Notes under the pieces: model-generated
Databases searched by the model: none
Told to the model about the DNA's origin: nothing
Seen by the model: the letters and a program-made list of their open reading frames with translations, nothing else
Source of the DNA: Flavobacterium sp.
GTDB taxonomy: Bacteria; Bacteroidota; Bacteroidia; Flavobacteriales; Flavobacteriaceae
Assembly (NCBI GenBank): GCA_023251135.1
Contig: JAHEZJ010000023.1
Location: 44,720-108,719, forward strand
Length of the DNA stretch: 64,000 bases
Direction of reading: 5' to 3'
Translations under genes and position numbers: made by a program
Shown: positions 17,887 to 25,228 of the stretch, piece after piece
How positions within the stretch are numbered: the stretch's first letter is position 1
Layout: every line of letters starts with the position of its first letter

Positions 17887-17916
17887 ATAAGACAGCCTTT
17901 TGCAAAACTGTCTTAT
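17887..17916. promoter_or_regulatory. Inverted repeat between the ALDH and susC genes
   Basis: ATAAGACAG (17887-17895) and CTGTCTTAT (17908-17916) are a perfect 9-bp pair, and inside lies the palindrome TTTTGCAAAA (17898-17907). No U tract follows on the minus strand, so it is not a standard terminator. It sits 70-100 bp upstream of susC and could be an operator or a read-through attenuator for SusCD. Confidence 0.45.
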
Positions 17917-17971
17917 TCAATGCAATTTTCTCTTGATTGTGATTTTGTATAAGCTTTAGTTCTAACTCGGC

Positions 17972-19525
17972 TTATAAATCAAATTTAATTCCTTGTGCCA
18001 ATGGCAGACTAGTCGTGTAATTAATAGTATTAGTTTGTCTGCGCATGTACACTTTCCAGGCATCGGAGCCGGATTCTCTCCCTCCGCCTGTTTCTTTTTC
18101 TCCGCCAAATGCACCGCCAATTTCGGCACCGGATGTACCAATATTAACATTTGCAATACCACAATCAGATCCTGTAACAGATAAGAACAATTCGGCCTCT
18201 CTTAAATTATTAGTCATGATTGCAGAAGATAAACCTTGTCCGACACCGTTTTGAATTGCAATTGCGTTTTCGACAGTTCCAGAGTATTTTAGTAAGTACA
18301 AGACCGGGGCAAAAGTTTCGTGCTGTACAATTTCAAATGAGTTCTCGGCTTCAGCAATAGCAGGTTTTACATAACATCCGCTTTCGTATCCGGAGCCTGA
18401 AAGTACGCCTCCTTCTACCAGAATTTTTCCACCCTCAGCAACTACTTTCTCTAAAGCCTGTTGGTACATTTCAACCGCCTGAGTATCGATTAAAGGACCA
18501 ACATGGTTTTTCTCATCCAACGGATTTCCGATGCGTAATTGCTTGTAGGCAGCCACTATCGCATCTTTTACTTTATCATAAATACTTTCGTGAATGATTA
18601 AACGACGAGTGGATGTGCATCTTTGTCCCGCTGTTCCAACGGCACCAAAAACGGCACCAATCACAGTCATTTTAATATCGGCATCAGGTGTTACAATGAT
18701 CGCATTGTTTCCGCCTAATTCCAGTAATGATCTTCCCAAACGTCCTGCAACTACCTGCGCTACGATTTTCCCCATACGAGTAGAACCGGTAGCCGAAATT
18801 AAAGGAATACGATTATCGTTGGTTAGCAACTCTCCTATCTTATAATCACCATTAATTAAACCTGAAATACCTTCCGGCAAATTATTCTCTTTGATAACTT
18901 CACTTATAATATTCTGACAGGCAATCGCACAGATAGGTGTTTTTTCTGAAGGTTTCCAAACGCAAACGTCTCCACAGATCCAAGCCAGTGCAGTATTCCA
19001 TGCCCAGACAGCCACCGGGAAATTGAAAGCCGAAATAATTCCTACCACTCCCAAAGAATGGTATTGCTCGTACATACGATGACCCGGACGCTCTGAATGC
19101 ATTGTTAATCCATGCAACTGACGTGAAAGACCTACTGCAAAATCGCAGATATCAATCATTTCCTGCACTTCGCCATAACCTTCCTGCAACGATTTCCCCA
19201 TTTCGTAAGAAACCAGCTTCCCTAATGCCTCTTTATGCAAGCGTAACTTTTCACCAAACTGACGTACGATTTCTCCACGTTGTGGCGCCGGCATCAGTCT
19301 GAACTGTTTAAAAGCAGTTGCTGCTACCTCCATAACCTTCTCATAATCTGCAGCGGTTGATGTTTTAACTTTTGCAATCAATTGCCCATCTACAGGAGAA
19401 TAGCTCTCCAGAATTTCTCCGCCTGAAAAATGATTCAATCCGGTTGAAGTTCCCTCATTTATATCTTTTATGCCCAGTTGGCTTAAAGCTTCTTTTATTC
19501 CGAATTGTAATTCTGTTACTGCCAT
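17972..19525 (-). CDS. ALDH7-type aldehyde dehydrogenase, probable 2-aminoadipate-semialdehyde dehydrogenase
   Basis: A 517-residue NAD(P)-dependent aldehyde dehydrogenase of the antiquitin/AmaB (Pcd) group, which oxidises 2-aminoadipate 6-semialdehyde to 2-aminoadipate. The family signatures LLELGGNNAI (catalytic Glu269) and GTAGQRCTSTRR (nucleophile Cys303) are intact. SAFNFPVAVWAWNTALAW and the C-terminal GGEKETGGGRESGSDAWK are characteristic of ALDH7. I chose the start MAVTELQFG at 19525; an upstream in-frame ATG at 19573 would add 16 poorly conserved-looking residues. It follows the DUF1338 gene on the same strand with a 146-bp gap and precedes susC. Confidence 0.9.
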   Translation of the reverse strand: MAVTELQFGIKEALSQLGIKDINEGTSTGLNHFSGGEILESYSPVDGQLIAKVKTSTAADYEKVMEVAATAFKQFRLMPAPQRGEIVRQFGEKLRLHKEALGKLVSYEMGKSLQEGYGEVQEMIDICDFAVGLSRQLHGLTMHSERPGHRMYEQYHSLGVVGIISAFNFPVAVWAWNTALAWICGDVCVWKPSEKTPICAIACQNIISEVIKENNLPEGISGLINGDYKIGELLTNDNRIPLISATGSTRMGKIVAQVVAGRLGRSLLELGGNNAIIVTPDADIKMTVIGAVFGAVGTAGQRCTSTRRLIIHESIYDKVKDAIVAAYKQLRIGNPLDEKNHVGPLIDTQAVEMYQQALEKVVAEGGKILVEGGVLSGSGYESGCYVKPAIAEAENSFEIVQHETFAPVLYLLKYSGTVENAIAIQNGVGQGLSSAIMTNNLREAELFLSVTGSDCGIANVNIGTSGAEIGGAFGGEKETGGGRESGSDAWKVYMRRQTNTINYTTSLPLAQGIKFDL

Positions 19526-19671
19526 TACGACTTTTTTAATATTGATTATCCAACTTTTTAGTACCAAAAACATAGAAGAGCAATAGGTTCGAAAACTACT
19601 CTCTTTTATACTATTTACTGCGTCATTAAAAAGTTGATTGTAATAAAGATGATTGTACTTACTTCAGGTAA

Positions 19672-20487
19672 TTATTTAGCTTCCTGCAACTTTACATCCG
19701 TGCTCTCGAATATCTTATCGGCAGATGATGCTACAAATCCTTGGTACAATTCCCCGTTGGCCATTGGGTAACGAAGCGCAAACTCGTAATAACAAGAAGG
19801 GATTTCTACAGCACCTTCTTCAAAATCGACTACATACAAATCCGCCAGTGTACTAGATTGTTCCAGTAATTGCTCCGGAGTACCTTTGATTTTTCCACCT
19901 GATGCATTCAGTTTCCATCCGCTCTCTTCCAGGAAAGTATTAAGTTCTTCTAAGGTTGTAAATCCTTTTAATGCGTTGGTACTGATAGTAAAATGATTGG
20001 CTCTGAATCCGTATACATACATCCATGCAGCATACTCCGATTCCTCCAATAACGATTTGTACACGGCCTGTGAATTTCCTTTCCACACAGAACCACTTAA
20101 AACCAACTCAGGATTATTAAATAAATTCGAATCACAGCTATTCAGAATATCCTGCACAGTCGCTTGCAATTCAGGGGAACATTTTTCTAATTCTAACTCC
20201 GAAATAAAAATTCGTGGAGCATCTTTATCTGTAGTATGTTCGTAATGCTTAGCAAACAATTTTTTACTTTCAAAATTATACTCTCCTCTTGCTTCATATC
20301 CAACATTCAAAAAAGGCTTTTCCAAAACCTCAATATTTACACGTTTATCATTGAAGGTACGTATAGCAATATGATCATTTTTTATCTCTTCTCCTCTTTC
20401 TTCGAGTAATTCATGTATTTTTTTTGCAGATGGGGTAATATTAGCATATTGCTCCCATAATTTCATAAGTAATTGATTTTTATCCAT
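19672..20487 (-). CDS. DUF1338 protein, probable 2-oxoadipate dioxygenase/decarboxylase (HglS/YdcJ family)
   Basis: A 271-residue non-haem iron enzyme of the VOC-like DUF1338 family. Pseudomonas putida HglS of this family turns 2-oxoadipate, O2 and water into D-2-hydroxyglutarate and CO2. The metal ligands of the family (His, His, Glu) are matched by His39 in NDHIAIRTFN, His165 in RANHFTIST and Glu236 in SCYYEFALRYP. Arg43 matches the substrate-binding arginine. It is shorter than YdcJ and resembles the short bacterial/plant form. It is the first gene of the minus-strand catabolic locus and is divergent from an Lrp-type regulator. Two 15-bp palindromes lie at its promoter. Confidence 0.9.
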   Translation of the reverse strand: MDKNQLLMKLWEQYANITPSAKKIHELLEERGEEIKNDHIAIRTFNDKRVNIEVLEKPFLNVGYEARGEYNFESKKLFAKHYEHTTDKDAPRIFISELELEKCSPELQATVQDILNSCDSNLFNNPELVLSGSVWKGNSQAVYKSLLEESEYAAWMYVYGFRANHFTISTNALKGFTTLEELNTFLEESGWKLNASGGKIKGTPEQLLEQSSTLADLYVVDFEEGAVEIPSCYYEFALRYPMANGELYQGFVASSADKIFESTDVKLQEAK

Positions 20488-20505
20488 TTCAGTTTTGTTA
20501 AAATA

Positions 20506-20520
20506 GTGTGATTATGACAC
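20506..20520. promoter_or_regulatory. Operator 1, Lrp/AsnC-like palindrome
   Basis: GTGTGATTATGACAC, an imperfect palindrome matching 13 of 15 positions with operator 2. Its centre is 31 bp from that of operator 2, about three helical turns, so both face the same side of the DNA. It overlaps the predicted transcription start of the DUF1338 gene, just downstream of the -7 box. Confidence 0.65.
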
Positions 20521-20527
20521 AAATTTA
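20520..20527 (-). promoter_or_regulatory. -7 box of the catabolic locus promoter
   Basis: TAAATTTG on the minus strand fits TAnnTTTG. It lies between the two palindromes, and transcription would start near 20513, giving a leader of about 26 nt before the DUF1338 start codon. Bound regulator at both palindromes would cover it. Confidence 0.6.
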
Positions 20528-20536
20528 TATATAATA

Positions 20537-20551
20537 GTGTTATTATAACAC
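20537..20551. promoter_or_regulatory. Operator 2, perfect 15-bp palindrome
   Basis: GTGTTATTATAACAC is perfectly symmetric around its central T. It lies just upstream of the -7 box of the catabolic promoter, in the -15 to -30 area. It is also 125 bp upstream of the divergent Lrp/AsnC gene. Lrp-family octamers commonly bind such phased sites. Confidence 0.68.
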
Positions 20552-20600
20552 CATAGACTTACGTTTATTTAAAATTCGACACTTCATGCAGTTTTTTTTG

Positions 20601-20608
20601 TAATTTTG
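20601..20608 (+). promoter_or_regulatory. -7 box of the Lrp/AsnC gene
   Basis: TAATTTTG fits TAnnTTTG on the plus strand and would place transcription start near 20615, about 60 nt before the start codon. No clear -33 element is seen. Confidence 0.45.
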
Positions 20609-20676
20609 ACATTTATAAAACCTGTTTTAACTAAAGAATTGTCAAAATAATAGAAATCACTAAACTTCCCCCTGCC

Positions 20677-21147
20677 ATGCCAAGTATCAAGAAGAATGAA
20701 AATACTGACTATTTAGACCGCGAAATCATACAAATGTTAAGCAAAAATGGAAGAATCTCTTTTTCAGATTTGGCCAAAGAATTAAACATATCCAATTCAT
20801 TGGTTCATTTAAGAGTCAGAAAGTTACAGGAATCGGGAGTGATTACTGGTTTTTCGGTAAAGCTAAACCCGAAAGAAATTGGTTTTGAGACGACTACGTA
20901 TACCGGAATTGTGACTAAAGAAGCACGTTTTTCCTACTCGATTGCCGAAAAATTAAAAGAAATTCCGGAGGTTGTAGAGTGTCATTGGGTTTCCGGAAAG
21001 TATGCTTTATTCATAAAGATTGTTGCCATCAATAACGAAGAGCTTCGTAAAATTTTATACGAACAAATTCATCAGATTGAAGGTGTTGGAAGTACAGATT
21101 CGTTTTTCTCTTTTGGCTCGGCATTTGAGAAGAATCTTCCGGTTTAG
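20677..21147 (+). CDS. Lrp/AsnC-family transcriptional regulator
   Basis: A 156-residue regulator. An N-terminal winged HTH (LDREIIQMLSKNGRISFSDLAKELNISNSLVHLRVRKL in pieces at residues ~14-55) is followed by the linker strand GVITGFSVKLNPKEIG and a C-terminal RAM domain (about residues 70-145) that usually binds amino acids or their derivatives. It is transcribed away from the DUF1338-led operon and is the only regulator attached to it. It is therefore likely to respond to lysine, hydroxylysine or an aminoadipate intermediate. The twin palindromes in the shared intergenic region are the likely binding sites and may also control its own gene. Confidence 0.93.
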   Translation: MPSIKKNENTDYLDREIIQMLSKNGRISFSDLAKELNISNSLVHLRVRKLQESGVITGFSVKLNPKEIGFETTTYTGIVTKEARFSYSIAEKLKEIPEVVECHWVSGKYALFIKIVAINNEELRKILYEQIHQIEGVGSTDSFFSFGSAFEKNLPV

Positions 21148-21240
21148 TTCGATTTTGGTTCAATCGGAAGGTGTAATAGTTTCCTCTCTTTTTGTTTGTG
21201 AAGAGGGATAATGCAGTTTTCTTGATATTCTAAACTTATA

Positions 21241-21325
21241 TGTGCCGTTCCTATGGAACTTCTTTGGCCAACGGATTAAAATCCGTCGCTACGGAATTGG
21301 TCGTTTCTATGAAACTATAGTAACT
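21241..21325. repeat. Small palindrome-rich interspersed repeat
   Basis: The 256-bp gap between the Lrp and AraC genes contains a cluster of short palindromes: TTCCTATGGAA, GGATTAAAATCC and TCCGTcgctACGGA, with AATTGGTCGTTTC. This wording recurs in Flavobacterium intergenic DNA as far as I remember. No coding capacity or U-tract terminator is seen. Confidence 0.45.
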
Positions 21326-21403
21326 TACTTATGCAATTAGATATACTACTATATGAACAACTGCTTAGAATCCAGTGTTACGAGATTTATTATTTCTCAG
21401 AAA

Positions 21404-22405
21404 TTATTCTGGCTTGTTTTTTACAACCAGATCCTCAGCAGGACTTCTTCCTAAAAATTTAAAATACTCTTTCGAGAAATGATCTATTCTGGTAAAATTC
21501 AGGTCGTAGCCTAACTGAACAACTGAATTGTAAGATCCGCTGCAAAGTAATTTATGCGCAAGTACTATTTTTTCTCTTTTAAAAAAATCATTTGGCGTAA
21601 CTCCTTCTATCTCTTTAAAAAGTCTTTTATATTTACTTGCCGACATACTGGCGATTTCCGACAATTTCAAAATTCCCGGAAACTTGTTTTTTAGATTTTT
21701 GACCAGAAATTTTTTAGAAATATCTAAGGCCTCCAGGTCAATCTTTTTGATTCCCTGAGACAGAGGGACAACATCCGAATAGCGATGAATAAAGTTTCCC
21801 AATAATTTTAAAGCGAGCCCTTTTAAATAAAAATTAAAATGCTCATCTAAAACTGTTTTACGCATTACCGAATCAATCAGTATTCTGCTGTTACTGTCAA
21901 TTAGGTCTTGAAAATACAGGTCTTTTCTATCGAATCTGTCGTTATTTTTTGAGGACAGATTCTGGTCTGTTGTTTTTATGAATAAAGGATGTAGTAGTTT
22001 TTGATCTACTATCAAACGTATGGTAAATATTCTCTTTCCGGCTAGATGTTCGCATGTATTTCCGATCGTATTTTTCCAGACAAAGAGTCCCAGATTGACC
22101 TTAGACCCTACCTGATAACTGATATCACGAATCTGAATCATATTGACTTCTTCACTAAGATCAAAGTTTATAATGTATAAATCATCCTTATTCGCCAAAT
22201 GCTGTACTCGTACAGGCGCTGATAATACAAAATCCAATAATAAAGCTGACATACCCGGAATTACCTCAACAAAAAAGGAGTATCCTTTTCCAATAGTATC
22301 CGGTAAAACCAAAATTTTATCGTTTTCTAAAGTTACTTCTAATTTTGCCGCCAGCTCTTTATACCATAAGGATGATAATCCGTTACAATATTTAAGTTCT
22401 TTCAT
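21404..22405 (-). CDS. AraC-family transcriptional regulator (second of a tandem pair)
   Basis: A 333-residue protein with a C-terminal AraC/XylS double HTH (about residues 240-325; FPGILKLSEIASMSASKYKRLFKE is the first helix-turn-helix and the region from LGYDLNFTRIDHFSKEYFKFLGRSP the second). The N-terminal ~200 residues are an unrecognised sensor-like domain resembling that of the upstream paralogue. Its start codon overlaps the stop of that gene by 4 bp (ATGA), so they are translationally coupled. The second HTH motif is less canonical than usual. Target genes are not known; no metabolic gene is adjacent. Confidence 0.85.
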   Translation of the reverse strand: MKELKYCNGLSSLWYKELAAKLEVTLENDKILVLPDTIGKGYSFFVEVIPGMSALLLDFVLSAPVRVQHLANKDDLYIINFDLSEEVNMIQIRDISYQVGSKVNLGLFVWKNTIGNTCEHLAGKRIFTIRLIVDQKLLHPLFIKTTDQNLSSKNNDRFDRKDLYFQDLIDSNSRILIDSVMRKTVLDEHFNFYLKGLALKLLGNFIHRYSDVVPLSQGIKKIDLEALDISKKFLVKNLKNKFPGILKLSEIASMSASKYKRLFKEIEGVTPNDFFKREKIVLAHKLLCSGSYNSVVQLGYDLNFTRIDHFSKEYFKFLGRSPAEDLVVKNKPE

Positions 22406-23376
22406 GATAATTGTTGTGTAAATACTCTCGGTGACATATTATACCTTTTTTTAAAAGCTGATCCAAAATATGCAGCATTGCAAAAACCAAACTTCTCTGA
22501 AATTTCAGTTACTGTTAACTGCTGTTCTTCCAGAAGTTCTTTTGCTCTGTAAAGCTTAGTATTCATATAATAAGATTGCGGACTTGTTTTTAGTACTTTT
22601 TTAAAAACATACTTAAATTTAGAAGGAGACATATTTACCTGATCACAAAGCACATCAATTCCCGGAAAAGCTCCTTTTAAATTTTGACTCAGCATTTTTT
22701 CGGTGTCTTTTATTTTCATTAAATCATACTCACTAATTTCCGAATTAGTAGTTTTAGTTGTGGACATAGGATCCAACAGTTCTGAGATAAGCAAATAAGC
22801 TGTAGCGATCAAATCCAAATCAAAACAACTGCTTCCAACTTCTTTGCGTCGTAAATCTGTAAGATAGGTAAGGCTTTCAGAACTCATTCTGCCAAATTTT
22901 GCCAAAACAGTATGGTCAGATTGAAAAAGATTGTGCAGTATTTTATCTTTTTTATTAAAGGAGTAAAACAAATCTTTTCTAACAAACAGGTACAAAGCAA
23001 ATCTTCGGCTTCCACTTTTACTGATACGTTCTATTTCTAATGTACCATCGATAACGGCAAGATTATATCCGCCTTTTTTAAGAACTTTAGAATTATTCTC
23101 AGAAGAGAACTTAATTTCACCCTCCTCTGTCAAATCATAATAAATGCCTACAAAGTCCTTCTTTTTACTTTTCTGAACCATCAGCAGGTCGGTTTTGTAT
23201 TCAATATCGAGATATAGTGCCGATATTCCTTCTCCGCAATCTAAAAAATAGCGGCTGCCTGTATGTACTTCTGGCGAAGCTGCAATAAAATTGCCTTCTA
23301 CTTTTCCTCCGAGTTCTTTGGCCACAGGCTCAGCCCAATCCAAACCAGATTCATAATGACAGATAATTTTTTCCAT
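22402..23376 (-). CDS. AraC-family transcriptional regulator (first of a tandem pair)
   Basis: A 324-residue AraC-type regulator, paralogous to the next gene: both begin with a short 'Y.SGL.W...LA' stretch, then G.SALYLD/ALLLDF. The C-terminal HTH pair is clear (FPGIDVLCDQVNMSPSKFKYVFKK; then ISEKFGFCNAAYFGSAFKKRYNMSP). A TAGATTTG -7 box lies at 23409-23416. A perfect 18-bp palindrome occupies the -33 region, which suggests control of its own promoter by a dimeric protein. The receiver-like gene lies upstream on the same strand, 86 bp away. Confidence 0.87.
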   Translation of the reverse strand: MEKIICHYESGLDWAEPVAKELGGKVEGNFIAASPEVHTGSRYFLDCGEGISALYLDIEYKTDLLMVQKSKKKDFVGIYYDLTEEGEIKFSSENNSKVLKKGGYNLAVIDGTLEIERISKSGSRRFALYLFVRKDLFYSFNKKDKILHNLFQSDHTVLAKFGRMSSESLTYLTDLRRKEVGSSCFDLDLIATAYLLISELLDPMSTTKTTNSEISEYDLMKIKDTEKMLSQNLKGAFPGIDVLCDQVNMSPSKFKYVFKKVLKTSPQSYYMNTKLYRAKELLEEQQLTVTEISEKFGFCNAAYFGSAFKKRYNMSPRVFTQQLS

Positions 23377-23408
23377 AAAAGAATAAATATTATAGATAGC
23401 TACGTATT

Positions 23409-23416
23409 CAAATCTA
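23409..23416 (-). promoter_or_regulatory. -7 box of the tandem AraC operon
   Basis: TAGATTTG on the minus strand (CAAATCTA on plus) fits TAnnTTTG. Transcription would begin near 23402, giving a leader of about 26 nt to the ATG at 23376. Confidence 0.55.
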
Positions 23417-23430
23417 AATTGTTAAGACAT

Positions 23431-23448
23431 TCCGTAAAGCTTTACGGA
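23431..23448. promoter_or_regulatory. Perfect 18-bp palindrome in the -33 region of the AraC operon
   Basis: TCCGTAAAGCTTTACGGA is perfectly self-complementary. It ends 15 bp upstream of the -7 box, so it covers the -33 position, and it starts 15 bp after the stop of the receiver-like gene. There is no U tract, which argues for a protein-binding site over a terminator. Confidence 0.6.
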
Positions 23449-23462
23449 TCGCAAACGTCAAC

Positions 23463-23813
23463 TTACAGTGCCAAATCGATACAAAGTCCTAACTCTAATC
23501 TCATTTCTGCTTTAACTTTGGTACAATCAAAAAGATAAACACCTTTCATCCTCTTCAGCTTTGATTTCATTGTCTGGTCTAAATAAGATGCTATAATCGG
23601 TACACCTCTTTTATGCAACCGCATCAGATCGGTTATCTCATTATCACTATACAACATGAAAATAACTACATTATATCCTTCTAACGAGTTGTCGAAATGA
23701 GTAATATCTTTATAAGAGTCAAATACAAAATCATCTCTGAATTCATATTTTAAAAACCTGGCAAAATACCTTTGACTGTCAAACACCAAACCTTTTTTCT
23801 TTTCCATAATCAA
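23463..23813 (-). CDS. Receiver-like protein lacking the phospho-acceptor aspartate
   Basis: A 116-residue protein with the strand/helix order of a response-regulator receiver: GLVFDSQ as strand 1, RYFARFLKYEF helix 1, YNVVIFMLYSDNE strand 3, GVPIIASYLD strand 4 and GVYLFDCTK strand 5. At the end of strand 3, where the phosphorylated Asp should be, it has Phe/Met, so it cannot be a standard phospho-receiver. The paired acidic residues after strand 1 are also reduced to one Asp. I place it as a pseudo-receiver by pattern only; no database family is recalled. It precedes the AraC pair and carries one of the GTTATT-repeat promoters seen near the LytTR genes. Confidence 0.6.
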   Translation of the reverse strand: MIMEKKKGLVFDSQRYFARFLKYEFRDDFVFDSYKDITHFDNSLEGYNVVIFMLYSDNEITDLMRLHKRGVPIIASYLDQTMKSKLKRMKGVYLFDCTKVKAEMRLELGLCIDLAL

Positions 23814-23957
23814 TAACTTTACATTTCTAATCCTTCTGATAATGCGCCTTTTTCTACTTATCTTATGCTACAATTTCAAGATTTGAACTGTCCGAATAAA
23901 ATAATAATTCTCACTATCGACTTATAAAACTAACTTTCAACACCTTAGCGTTAAACA

Positions 23958-24024
23958 CAAATTTAATAACAAGTTAAACCACCCACTTTCCATTTGTAAT
24001 AACGAGTAGTAATGAAGAAATAAC
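23958..24024 (-). promoter_or_regulatory. LytTR-like direct-repeat promoter A (upstream of receiver-like gene)
   Basis: On the minus strand the sequence reads GTTATTTC (first G at 24024), then GTTATTAC with its G at 24003, 21 bp later, and then TAAATTTG (23958-23965). The distance from the first G to the -7 box is 59 bp and from the second 38 bp. The same layout is found at 28582-28648 and 32978-33044. Direct repeats two helical turns apart are how LytTR domains bind. Confidence 0.55.
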
Positions 24025-24039
24025 TGGTAAATTGAATGT

Positions 24040-24467
24040 AAAAACCGAATTGTTTTGAAGGAAAAAACACCAGTATTGTTCTTAAAAAACAACTTAGAAA
24101 GCTGGCAAATACTTTACTTTTATCTGTTTTTCAGTGTATCCTATCTCTTAGTAAGGTTATAGAAACAAGGTTCGTTCTGTAGCTATATACTGCTACTCTT
24201 GCAACAGACTATGCCTTAGAACTGCTCATTTGTCTGCGAAACGGACGGTTAAAGGAGTTTACTGTTTTTGTAAACAGACATGATCATGAGAACAATGACC
24301 AGGAAGAAAAAAACTTAACAATAGTCTACACATAGAAACAGCACTTTTTGAGCTAAAAAACAGCTGCAGTACCTACCACTGTCTTACAGATCCTATACCC
24401 CTATGTGTAACTCAATATTTTTAAACTACTCCTAAACAGAGTTTACAGTAATTTACGCAACAAAATT
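24040..24467. other. Non-coding gap, nothing recognised
   Basis: About 430 bp between promoter A and the DUF6090-like gene. No open frame of useful length, tRNA-like fold, repeat shared with the rest of the window or strong terminator is seen. A short stretch with CTTACAG/CTGCAG near 24360 has no evident role. Confidence 0.5.
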
Positions 24468-25157
24468 TTATTGATTTTTAAGTTCCTTAATAATAGAATC
24501 AATTAGCGCAATATTTTCTTTATAAACGGTATCGCATTGGAGCCCGGCTTGTCTTGCTAAATCAAACATCACTTTTGACCGGCGGGTTAAAAACATTTCT
24601 TTTTTATCCCGCGCAGTTGTTGCATAATCATTTAGTACTCTAATTTGATTATTGTACCTGTTTTCAACTTCAATAGTCAACGGTACTCTTTGTTCATAAA
24701 ATCGGAGAATTAACTTTTTTATCTCTCTGTTTTTTATAAAACCAATTTTGCCACTCGATTTAAATCCTTCATAGTTCCCACTATCAAACTGATGTGTTAA
24801 AAAATTAAGTACAAAAACAACATCATCTCCACTTTTATCTATGCCGTCAATGAATTTTTTATCAATTTTTAGTAATTCAACGAACATTTCTGTTGCTGTA
24901 CTTACATTATCAATATGTTTAACCTGACTAATTCTTTCTTCCTTTAAATCTTCTTTAAGATCCGTTAAAAACTCCTCTACTTCATTTTGATGGTGTCTAT
25001 TTTCACTCCAGCTATGCAACGAAATTGAGAGTGTTACCGCAAAAACAATTATTATAACTTCGGAAACAAAATGCTTTATTTTCTCTACAAAGTTCTTTCC
25101 CTGATACATTTCGGTGGCTGCTACTTTATTCAAATGTTTTCTTAATTCCTCTTCCAT
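24468..25157 (-). CDS. DUF6090-like membrane-anchored protein
   Basis: A 229-residue protein with a single membrane segment at about residues 28-50 (FVSEVIIIVFAVTLSISLHSW), then a long, helical, charged extracytoplasmic or cytoplasmic domain starting SENRHHQNEVEEFLTDLKEDLKEE. This pattern (a membrane helix ending in W-N/S-E, then ExxFLxxLxxDL) resembles the DUF6090 family common in Flavobacteriia, whose function is unknown. It lies 71 bp downstream of the OmpA/PD40 gene on the same strand and is probably co-transcribed with it. Confidence 0.7.
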   Translation of the reverse strand: MEEELRKHLNKVAATEMYQGKNFVEKIKHFVSEVIIIVFAVTLSISLHSWSENRHHQNEVEEFLTDLKEDLKEERISQVKHIDNVSTATEMFVELLKIDKKFIDGIDKSGDDVVFVLNFLTHQFDSGNYEGFKSSGKIGFIKNREIKKLILRFYEQRVPLTIEVENRYNNQIRVLNDYATTARDKKEMFLTRRSKVMFDLARQAGLQCDTVYKENIALIDSIIKELKNQ

Positions 25158-25228
25158 ACTTATTACTATTAATTATTGCAAAAAATAAAAAATCTCTTTT
25201 GGTGAAATAATCAAAACGATTGTAAATT

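Noticed and set aside
24040-24467. tRNA or riboswitch in the 430-bp gap
   Set aside because: No cloverleaf pairing, GTTCRA T-loop or known riboswitch core could be found by eye.
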